Shown: positions 1 through 5,293 of the stretch, piece after piece
Layout: every line of letters starts with the position of its first letter
How positions within the stretch are numbered: the stretch's first letter is position 1
Assembly (NCBI GenBank): GCA_022571825.1
Contig: JACZXC010000237.1
Location: 1-5,389, forward strand
Length of the DNA stretch: 5,389 bases
Direction: 5' to 3'
Source of the DNA: Myxococcales bacterium
GTDB taxonomy: Bacteria > Myxococcota_A > UBA9160 > SMWR01
Notes under the pieces: model-generated
Database searches by the model: none
What the model was told of the DNA's origin: nothing
The model's input: the letters and a program-made list of their open reading frames with translations, nothing else
Translations under genes and position numbers: made by a program

Positions 1-80
1 AGCGTCCGGGCGCCCTCCCGCCGGCGGCGATTGAACCGGTAGCTGAACTCGTCCGGGTACCGCGCGCCATCTGCTTCTCG
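1..80 (-). pseudogene. C-terminal fragment of a transposase (IS1595-like), partial
   Basis: Read on the minus strand, bases 62 down to 3 give RYPDEFSYRFNRRRREGART. From memory, this matches the 'YLDEFxxRFNRR' block near the C-terminus of IS1595/ISXO2-like DDE transposases. The frame stays open to the left edge, so the end of the protein lies outside the window. Upstream in the same frame (bases 149-81) there is no stop, but the residues (for example SLVGIIGSVRKRHREADG) do not resemble a transposase. There is also no room for the N-terminal zinc-binding and catalytic parts. I therefore read it as a 5'-truncated remnant rather than a working element. No terminal inverted repeat or target duplication can be tested here. 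The match is short, so the family call is tentative. Confidence 0.4.
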
Positions 81-131
81 GTGACGCTTTCGCACACTTC
101 CAATGATACCAACAAGACTTAGGCCGGCGCG

Positions 132-147
132 TTGCACCAGTGTTGCG
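132..147 (+). promoter_or_regulatory. Weak sigma-54-like (-24/-12) promoter candidate
   Basis: TTGCAC, five bases, then TTGCG resembles the sigma-54 consensus TGGCAC-N5-TTGC(A/T). The spacing is exact and the -12 GC is intact. The first G of the near-invariant -24 GG is T here, which counts strongly against it. Transcription would begin near 158 and leave a leader of over 100 bases before the first gene. Sigma-54 control of exopolysaccharide loci is known in some Gram-negative bacteria, but no enhancer site was recognised. Confidence 0.2.
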
Positions 148-235
148 CATCACGTGCCTCGTCGTTGCTCAAGTTTGTGTCCGTCTCAAGGCGTTTTCGT
201 GTTACTACATCAACCGTTGTTGCTGGAATTCTCCG

Positions 236-263
236 CGCGCGCCTAGGGTCCAGGCCCCGCGCG
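236..263 (+). other. GC-rich inverted repeat just upstream of the first start codon
   Basis: CGCGC (236-240) plus GCCT (241-244) can pair with AGGC (252-255) plus GCGCG (259-263). This leaves a 7-base loop and a 3-base CCC bulge on the 3' arm. If transcription starts upstream, the RNA hairpin would end about 10 bases before the ATG at 274 and could lower use of that start. Alternating CG tracts pair with themselves easily, so this may be chance. No T-run follows, so it is not an intrinsic terminator. Confidence 0.2.
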
Positions 264-273
264 TCACAGGACG

Positions 274-1794
274 ATGCGCTTACAGAGTCAACAGTTCGAG
301 CGACCTGGACCCGCCCCGTTGGGGAATGTGCACCTACGCACGCTTCCCATGCGCGCGGGAGCGATGTCCTCCTCATTCGCGGCGGAGGTCTTTCGGACCA
401 GCGGACCCTTGGTTCTGATCGATTCGTTGGCACTGGTCGTCTCCGTCTTGGCTGCTACCGCGATCGGGGAAGGGTACGGCATCTCTATTGAGCCGAGGAG
501 CTACTCCCTCACGCTCACCCTTGGCTGCAACCTTCTCGTGTTCCTGGCCTTCTTTGAACTCTATCCCGGAGTCGGGACGAGCCCGGTCGTTGAGCTCCAA
601 CGAGTCTCGAGTGCGACCGCGCTCGCCTTCTTCTCCTATTCGCTCGCGGCGCTCGGTCTGGATCGTGCCCAACCGTCACTGTGGCCGGTGGTCATGCTCG
701 CCTGGCTGCTGACCCTTCTTTCAATCATGGGCGGTCGCGCCTTGGTTCGTTCAGTTCTTTGCCGATTCCAGTGGTGGGGGTTTCAAGCGCTCGTCGTGGG
801 CGACGGCGCGGCGACCCTGTCGGTCTATCGGGAGCTCCAGTCCAATCCAACGCGGGGACTACGCCCCCGACTGTCGCTCGAGGGACGGGAAGCGGCGGTA
901 GCGCCGGATGACATCACCGATCGGTCGAAGGGAGACACGCAAGGCCGCCGTCATAGGGCGGAGGATGGAGGCGGCGCGTCGCGAATCCACTACGCGGTGT
1001 TGGCTGCCTCGAAAGGCTCGGCGCCCGATCAGGCCTTGATCATTCGCAAGCTCTGCCGCCGCTTCCGTCGTGTCATCGTTCTGGTTCCCGAGACGACCGA
1101 ATCGTACGGTGGCCTCTGGGTGCGGGCCGCGCAGTGCGGGGCGCTGCCCGGATTGGAGGTCCGGGATCGTCTCCTGTCGGGTTCGAACCGCCTCGTCAAG
1201 CGATTGCTCGACCTCTTTCTAGCCACTTTGGCAAGCCCCGTTCTCATTCTCCTTGTGCCCATTGTCGGTGCTGCCATCAAGATCACCTCGCCTGGTCCGG
1301 TCTTCTTCGGTGGCAACCGGATCGGCGAGAACGGGCGGCGCTTCAAGGCGTGGAAGTTTCGGACGATGGTGGACGACGCTGACGGACGTCTGGAGCGATA
1401 CCTAGCGCAGAACCCGCAGGCGCGGGCTGAATGGGAGCACAGAGAGAAGCTGCACGGCGACCCGCGCATCACGAAGATTGGCCGCTGGCTGCGTCGGACG
1501 AGCTTGGACGAACTCCCGCAGATCTGGAATGTCTTCTCGGGAGAGATGAGCATCGTCGGGCCGCGACCGATGCTTCCCGACGAAGTCGGCAAGTACGCTT
1601 CTTCCTACGAATTCTACACTCGGATGCGACCCGGCATCACGGGTCTGTGGCAGGTCTCCGGTCGCAACAACACGACTTACGCGGAGCGTGTGAGATTGGT
1701 TTCCTTCTACGTGCGAAACTGGTCGGTGTGGTTGGATCTCTACATCCTTAGCCGGACATTCGGTGCGGTCCTGACGGGGCACGGGGCGAGCTGA
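274..1794 (+). CDS. wbaP: Undecaprenyl-phosphate hexose-1-phosphate transferase, WbaP type (priming glycosyltransferase)
   Basis: Polytopic polyprenyl glycosyl-1-phosphate transferase that starts the repeat unit by moving a sugar-1-phosphate, probably galactose by WbaP precedent, from UDP-sugar to undecaprenyl phosphate at the inner membrane. Four N-terminal membrane segments lie at about residues 44-67, 77-99, 112-129 and 136-155. A degenerate Rossmann-like middle domain (VVGDG at 174-178) follows. The catalytic domain starts at about 307 with KRLLDL. It has SPGPVFF (339-345), KFRTM (361-365), LDELPQ (411-416, whose Asp412-Glu413 match the PglC-type catalytic pair), GPRP (429-432) and RPGITGLWQVSGRNNTTY (452-469). 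The GLWQVSGRNNTTY block separates WbaP from WcaJ types. The start is uncertain: ATG 274 (AGGA only 2 bases away) gives 506 residues, while ATG 364 (GGGAG 2 bases away) gives 476, the length of Salmonella WbaP, and removes an unconvincing N-terminus. Val476 stands where Asp is usual. The exact sugar is not shown. Confidence 0.93.
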   Translation: MRLQSQQFERPGPAPLGNVHLRTLPMRAGAMSSSFAAEVFRTSGPLVLIDSLALVVSVLAATAIGEGYGISIEPRSYSLTLTLGCNLLVFLAFFELYPGVGTSPVVELQRVSSATALAFFSYSLAALGLDRAQPSLWPVVMLAWLLTLLSIMGGRALVRSVLCRFQWWGFQALVVGDGAATLSVYRELQSNPTRGLRPRLSLEGREAAVAPDDITDRSKGDTQGRRHRAEDGGGASRIHYAVLAASKGSAPDQALIIRKLCRRFRRVIVLVPETTESYGGLWVRAAQCGALPGLEVRDRLLSGSNRLVKRLLDLFLATLASPVLILLVPIVGAAIKITSPGPVFFGGNRIGENGRRFKAWKFRTMVDDADGRLERYLAQNPQARAEWEHREKLHGDPRITKIGRWLRRTSLDELPQIWNVFSGEMSIVGPRPMLPDEVGKYASSYEFYTRMRPGITGLWQVSGRNNTTYAERVRLVSFYVRNWSVWLDLYILSRTFGAVLTGHGAS

Positions 1795-1892
1795 TGGCGG
1801 GCGTTAGCGGGCTACTTCGCTTGCTGGACCCGTCGGCGAGACTGATGCGCAGCGGCCGGTCTCCTCACGAAGAGGCTCGCGCGTCCAGATGA
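1794..1892 (+). CDS. Possible small bridging ORF, 32 codons, overlapping both neighbours
   Basis: The ATG at 1794 shares its A with the TGA stop of the wbaP-like gene (TGATG). The frame runs without a stop for 32 codons and ends with a TGA at 1890-1892 that overlaps the ATG of the GT4 gene (ATGA). The product begins MAGVSGLLRLLDPSARLMR and ends in a polar, basic tail (RSPHEEARASR). The first part could form a short amphipathic helix. I know no family for it. The double overlap suggests translational coupling: ribosomes leaving the first gene could re-initiate here and deliver translation to the GT4 start, which has only a distant AGAGG (1871-1875, 13 bases away). It could be a small protein, a coupling device, the remnant of a shortened gene, or chance. 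Confidence 0.35.
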   Translation: MAGVSGLLRLLDPSARLMRSGRSPHEEARASR

Positions 1893-2992
1893 GGGTGGCG
1901 TACGTGATCACGCGTGCTGACGAGCTGGGTGGGTCCCAGATCCACGTGCGAGACCTCTCGGCTGCGCTGCAGAGCCGAGGGCATCAGGTCGCGGTCTTCG
2001 CTGGAAGGCGAGGCATCCTGAGCAGGCAGCTGACCCAGCTCGCTGTGCGGCACGTCGAAATCCCCGAGCTCGCGAGGGAGCTCAACCCGATGCGAGACGC
2101 TGTGGCCTTGTACAGGCTGCGCGCCGCCCTTCGCGACTTCGGTCCCGATCTGGTCTCGACTCACTGTGCCAAGGCCGGAGTTCTGGGGCGCTTCGCGGCG
2201 AGGTCCCTCCGAGTCCCGGCGCTGTTCACCGCACACGGGTGGGCGTTCGCCGAGGGGGTGCCGGCTCTCCGGCGAAGGCTGTACCGCTGGATGGAGCGAA
2301 GTGCGACCCCGCTGGCTCACCGGATCATCGTGGTCTCCGATTCTGACCGGCAGACTGCGATTCGGGAGCGGGTCGCATCTCCCCGGAAGCTGCGCCTCAT
2401 CTACAACGGGATGCACGACGTCGATGCAGATCAGCGTGCGCGACCGGACTCAGCTCCGGTCCGATTGGTTATGATCGCGCGCATGTGTGAGCAGAAGGAT
2501 CACCCCACTCTGCTTCGAGCGCTGGCGGAACTTCGCGACCTGGAGTGGCACCTCGACCTGATCGGGGACGGCCCTCTGCGGGACGACACCGGCAACCTGG
2601 TGGAGGAGCTCGGCCTCGCCGAGCGAATATCGGTCTTGGGACTGCGCGAGGACACGGTCCAGCTGCTCGCCCGGGCACATATCTACCTCCTGGTCTCTAA
2701 CTGGGAGGGGTTCCCCCGAAGTATCCTCGAAGCGATGCGGGCTGCGCTCCCGGTGATCGCGACCGAAGTGGGTGGGGTCAGCGAATCGGTCGGGGACGGA
2801 ACCAGCGGATTCCTCGTTCCCCGTTCGGACGTCCGGGTCCTGGCGGACCGGCTTCGGCGCCTGATCGAGTCGCCTTCGCTCAGACTCACGATGGGAAAGG
2901 AAGGGCGCGTCCGGTACGAGCAGCGATTCACGTTCGAACGAGTGCTCGATGAGACGCTCGTCGTGTGTCGGGAGGTGGTGAACTGTGTGTGA
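1889..2992 (+). CDS. Glycosyltransferase family 4 (GT-B fold, retaining)
   Basis: Cytoplasmic, membrane-associated sugar transferase expected to add a sugar from an activated nucleotide donor to the lipid-linked oligosaccharide. The 367 residues are a normal GT4 length. The N-terminal domain begins with MRVAYVITRADELGGSQIHV, where the GG loop (14-15) follows the first strand, and has AHGWAF at 115-120. The C-terminal donor domain has ARMCEQKDH (197-205), in which Arg198 and Lys203 fit the usual phosphate-contacting pair, then LIGDGPLRDD (224-233). The EX7E motif is Glu273-Glu281 in NWEGFPRSILE, followed by PVIATEVGGVSE (288-299) and DGTSGFLVP (303-311). No signal peptide or membrane span is visible. 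ATG 1889 is chosen because the canonical first strand starts there. The ribosome binding site is poor, and the start overlaps the stop of the small frame upstream. Donor, acceptor and linkage cannot be read from the sequence. Confidence 0.93.
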   Translation: MRVAYVITRADELGGSQIHVRDLSAALQSRGHQVAVFAGRRGILSRQLTQLAVRHVEIPELARELNPMRDAVALYRLRAALRDFGPDLVSTHCAKAGVLGRFAARSLRVPALFTAHGWAFAEGVPALRRRLYRWMERSATPLAHRIIVVSDSDRQTAIRERVASPRKLRLIYNGMHDVDADQRARPDSAPVRLVMIARMCEQKDHPTLLRALAELRDLEWHLDLIGDGPLRDDTGNLVEELGLAERISVLGLREDTVQLLARAHIYLLVSNWEGFPRSILEAMRAALPVIATEVGGVSESVGDGTSGFLVPRSDVRVLADRLRRLIESPSLRLTMGKEGRVRYEQRFTFERVLDETLVVCREVVNCV

Positions 2993-3054
2993 TGGGCGAC
3001 GGCTAGGCCGAGCTCGAGAGCCGCTGAGGCAGCCGTTACCCGTGGATCGGGGAC

Positions 3055-3060
3055 AGGAGG
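3055..3060 (+). promoter_or_regulatory. Strong Shine-Dalgarno AGGAGG fixing the Wzz start
   Basis: A full AGGAGG lies 7 bases before the ATG at 3068. The ATG at 3061 directly abutting it is in another frame and too close to be used. This is by far the strongest ribosome binding site in the window, in contrast to the two genes upstream, so the chain-length protein may be translated more strongly than them. Confidence 0.8.
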
Positions 3061-3067
3061 ATGTCGA

Positions 3068-4390
3068 ATGAAGCTAGAGCCGGCGCAGCCCAGGGGCGAG
3101 ATCACCCTTGGCCTTCTCATCGACGTCGCTAAGAAGCGCCGGGGCCTGATCGCTGCAGTCTGGCTTTCGACGATTCTCGGCGTGGCCTTCGTGACGTTCT
3201 TTGTCCTGACCCCGACCTACCAATCGACGGCCGTGGTGCTCGTCAAGCTCGGCCGAGAGTTGGTCTACAGCCCGGAGCTGGGAGATCGGACAGCGTTCTT
3301 CACTTCCATGGACAGGATCATCCTGGCGGAGCTCGAGATCCTACACAGCGATGATCTGCTTCGGGATGTCGTCGACTCGCTCGACCCGGTCAGGCTCTAT
3401 CCGGACCTCGGGAGCGACGACGTGGCTAACCCGGTGCAGTTAGCCGTCCAAAGGTTTCGCGAGGCCTACGCGGCCACCGCGGTATCGATGACCGAAGTGA
3501 TCCGGATCTCGTTTCGCCACCCCGATCCGGAAATTGCCGCCGACGCCGTGAATGTGCTGGTCGACCGCCTCAAGGAGCACCACCTGAGAGCCTTCGGCGA
3601 GCCGCAGTCGACGGCCTTTCTGCAGGTGAAGGTGGTCAGGCTTCAGAAGGAGCTGGAGGAGTCGGAGGAAAAGCTCGAGGCATTCCAGTCGAAGCGCCCG
3701 ATTCTGACGGTCGACAACGCCGCGGAGATGCTCGAGCAGGAGCGCGTGCGGATCGCCGGTGCCCTCAAGCAAGTTCGCAACGAAGCCGCTGCGTTGAGGG
3801 AGAGTGGCGCGTTTCTGAAGGATGAACAGGCGTCGCTCTCTCCTTACTCCCACTCCGATTCCCTTCTCGAAGCGGCGCTCGACCTTCAGATCGTCAGCGT
3901 TGTCGCAGAGCAGCGTGCCCAAGTCATGCGCCAGCGAGGCCTCGAGCGGCAGCTAGCGACAGCGACGGAAAAACTCCAGACTCTTCCGAGCCACTTGAGC
4001 ACGTACCGGGCGATACTTCGCGAGCGAGATGAGAACGCGAGAATCTATGAGATTTACTCAAGGTGGATCGAGGAGGCCCTGATCTCCGAGGAGATGGACC
4101 GCAAGAAGATCGCCAACATCAGCGTGATTCAGAAGGGGCGGCCCGCGCTGGAACCGAGCAGCCCGAACAAGCTGCTCAACCTGGCGGTCGGGTCGGTCCT
4201 CGGCCTCGTACTCGGCTTCGGGCTGGCCCTCGGGCTCGAACGGCGCGAGACGGAGGAGGCGGAGGTCGAAGCGGAAGTCTCCGAGGTCTTGCGCCTGAAA
4301 CCTGGACTCATTCGGGAAGCGGAACCGAACGTATGGGAGTGGGTACCGCTCAACCAATCGGCGGGACCGCCCAACACCGACGCTGATTAG
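3068..4390 (+). CDS. Wzz/GumC-type polysaccharide co-polymerase (chain-length determinant)
   Basis: Inner-membrane polysaccharide co-polymerase that sets chain length and helps export in Wzx/Wzy pathways. The 440 residues have the classic plan: a cytoplasmic N-terminus (ITLGLLIDVAKKRRG), membrane span 1 at about 27-47, then a large periplasmic region. The Wzz-type beta/alpha start has YQSTAVVLVKLGRE (51-64), VYSP (66-69) and ILAELEILHSDDLL (85-98). Long helices with likely coiled coil lie at about 184-246 and 278-345. The proline motif GRPALEPSSPNK (357-368) comes just before membrane span 2 at about 369-390. The length and coiled coil fit the GumC-like PCP-2 class rather than short O-antigen Wzz. 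There is no fused kinase domain. Instead a tail of about 50 residues follows span 2, rich in Glu (ETEEAEVEAEVSEV, 394-407) and ending in NTDAD. A strong AGGAGG defines the start. The ATPase gene follows after 8 bases, probably in the same transcript. Confidence 0.92.
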   Translation: MKLEPAQPRGEITLGLLIDVAKKRRGLIAAVWLSTILGVAFVTFFVLTPTYQSTAVVLVKLGRELVYSPELGDRTAFFTSMDRIILAELEILHSDDLLRDVVDSLDPVRLYPDLGSDDVANPVQLAVQRFREAYAATAVSMTEVIRISFRHPDPEIAADAVNVLVDRLKEHHLRAFGEPQSTAFLQVKVVRLQKELEESEEKLEAFQSKRPILTVDNAAEMLEQERVRIAGALKQVRNEAAALRESGAFLKDEQASLSPYSHSDSLLEAALDLQIVSVVAEQRAQVMRQRGLERQLATATEKLQTLPSHLSTYRAILRERDENARIYEIYSRWIEEALISEEMDRKKIANISVIQKGRPALEPSSPNKLLNLAVGSVLGLVLGFGLALGLERRETEEAEVEAEVSEVLRLKPGLIREAEPNVWEWVPLNQSAGPPNTDAD

Positions 4391-4393
4391 GGA
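4389..4393 (+). promoter_or_regulatory. Shine-Dalgarno AGGGA overlapping the Wzz stop codon
   Basis: The AG of the TAG stop (4388-4390) forms the start of AGGGA, which sits 5 bases before the GTG at 4399. The overlap ties termination of the Wzz-like protein to initiation of the ATPase and supports GTG 4399 as the start. It points to translational coupling and matched output of the two proteins. Confidence 0.6.
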
Positions 4394-4398
4394 ACGGC

Positions 4399-5292
4399 GT
4401 GCTGATCGAAGCGCATCCCGCCGCCGGAGACCACCGAGATCGAGATCGCAGCCAGCGCCCGTTCCGGGTCGTGACTGTGGCGAGCAATAAGGGCGGCGTC
4501 GGCAAAACGACGGTGGCGACCAACCTCGCGGTCTACCTCCGCGCGCTGCATGAGAGTCTGCCGATCCTGATTCTGGGTCTGGACGAGCAGAACACCCTGG
4601 ACCGAATGTTTGCACTCGACCGGGCCACGTACCCACACACGATCGCCACGGCGCTGCGCACAGGCGATCTCGCGGCCGCCGTTCGACTGGGGCAGTATGG
4701 CATCCATTACGTACCCTCGAGTCCTGAGGTCACCGAGCTCAAGCGGGAGATCGACGACCCCCGCCACCTCCAGAGGATCCTGCTCGCGACGGATAGGTCT
4801 GGAATCGTCATCATCGACACCAAGGCCGACGTCGAGATCCTCACCCGCAACGCAATCTTGGCGAGCGATCTCACCCTGGTGCTGGTCACCGATCACGCGT
4901 CGCTGATTGAAGCGCAGAGGATCTTCGAGCTGCTGAACAAGTGGCATCTTCCGCGGGAGCGGGCCCGAATCCTGCTCTCGATGGTGGACCGGCGGATCAA
5001 GTATCGGGACGCGGAGAGCCAGGACGTCCTCGGGCTTCTCATCTCGGAGATCCGGTCCCTCGGCTACCCGCTCTTCGAGAGCTTCCTCTCACGCAGCGCC
5101 AAGGTCGAGTCCCTGCTCACGAACCCCGAAAGGCGCGCCTTCTCGATTCTTCACGGCGCTCCGAACTCGCTCGTCGGTCTTCAGATGCGCCACCTGGCCG
5201 AGGATGTAATGGCCATGTTGACCCCCGCCACAACGAGCCCGAGTACGAGCGCGCCGGAAGCTCCGGCCGGCCGCGGGTGGAGCGCCGCGTAA
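4399..5292 (+). CDS. ParA/MinD-family P-loop ATPase next to the chain-length protein
   Basis: Cytoplasmic SIMIBI-class ATPase of the ParA/MinD type, a family whose members dimerise on ATP and bind DNA or membranes to position cargo. After 22 polar residues comes strand 1 and the deviant Walker A SNKGGVGKTT (29-38), with signature Lys31 and Lys36. The switch I region reads LILGLDEQN (57-65) where DxDPQ is usual: the first Asp is Gly60, while Asp62 and Gln64 remain. The Walker B/switch II strand is IVIIDTKADVEILTRNAIL (136-154), with DTKAD in place of the usual DTPP. VLVTDHASLIEAQRIFELL (161-179) fits the later strand and helix. The tail (276-297) is rich in Pro, Ala, Ser and Thr, and lacks a MinD-like terminal amphipathic helix and any tyrosine cluster. 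The bacterial tyrosine kinase Walker A' (DxDxR) is absent. The GTG start has a ribosome binding site overlapping the Wzz stop. Chromosome or plasmid partition is unlikely, as no ParB gene is adjacent. A role in polysaccharide assembly is inferred from position. Confidence 0.88.
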   Translation: MLIEAHPAAGDHRDRDRSQRPFRVVTVASNKGGVGKTTVATNLAVYLRALHESLPILILGLDEQNTLDRMFALDRATYPHTIATALRTGDLAAAVRLGQYGIHYVPSSPEVTELKREIDDPRHLQRILLATDRSGIVIIDTKADVEILTRNAILASDLTLVLVTDHASLIEAQRIFELLNKWHLPRERARILLSMVDRRIKYRDAESQDVLGLLISEIRSLGYPLFESFLSRSAKVESLLTNPERRAFSILHGAPNSLVGLQMRHLAEDVMAMLTPATTSPSTSAPEAPAGRGWSAA

Positions 5293-5293
5293 A

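Larger units (their letters stand above)
81..273. other. Non-coding leader between transposase remnant and wbaP-like gene
   Basis: I see no credible coding sequence on either strand of this stretch. Reading frames crossing it give arginine- and serine-rich products without recognisable motifs. Bases 165-230 are clearly richer in A and T than the flanks, which fits a promoter or untranslated leader of the polysaccharide operon. No convincing sigma-70 -35/-10 pair could be placed. A weak sigma-54-like motif and a hairpin are listed separately. No tRNA, riboswitch or clear direct repeat was recognised. Confidence 0.5.

Noticed and set aside
3..122. Plus-strand frame open from the left edge, ending in TAG at 120-122
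   Set aside because: Its product (PPAAIEPVAELVRVPRAICF and onward) resembles nothing I know. The opposite strand over the same bases gives a better transposase-like match, so this is probably its shadow.
202..229. Sigma-70 promoter (TTACTA, then TGGAAT)
   Set aside because: The -35 half matches poorly and the spacing is 16. Not enough to claim a promoter.
428..445. TGGCAC as a sigma-54 -24 element
   Set aside because: No TTGC at the right distance follows, and the site lies inside the coding sequence.
1029..1592. Long minus-strand open frame inside the wbaP-like gene
   Set aside because: It is arginine- and serine-rich with no motif, and lies opposite a clearly conserved catalytic domain. 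It is the expected shadow of high G/C at third codon positions.
1865..2416. Minus-strand open frame opposite the GT4 gene
   Set aside because: No recognisable domain, and it fully overlaps a well-supported GT4 gene. A shadow frame.
2992..3006. TGATG overlap at the end of the GT4 gene as another bridging frame
   Set aside because: The frame closes after four codons (TAG), and the next gene has its own strong AGGAGG, so no bridge is needed.
2993..3067. Terminator or promoter in the gap between the GT4 and Wzz genes
   Set aside because: Only short palindromes such as GAGCTC and CTCGAG are present, with no stable stem followed by a T-run and no recognisable -35/-10 pair.
4399..5292. Annotation of the ATPase as a bacterial tyrosine kinase (CpsD/Wzc-like)
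   Set aside because: The location invites it, but the loop is KGGVGKTT with the ParA/MinD signature lysine, DxDxR is missing, and the C-terminal tail has no tyrosines.
4399..5292. Chromosome or plasmid partition locus
   Set aside because: No parB gene follows within the visible sequence and no parS-like palindromes were noticed. The gene appears coupled to a polysaccharide gene instead.
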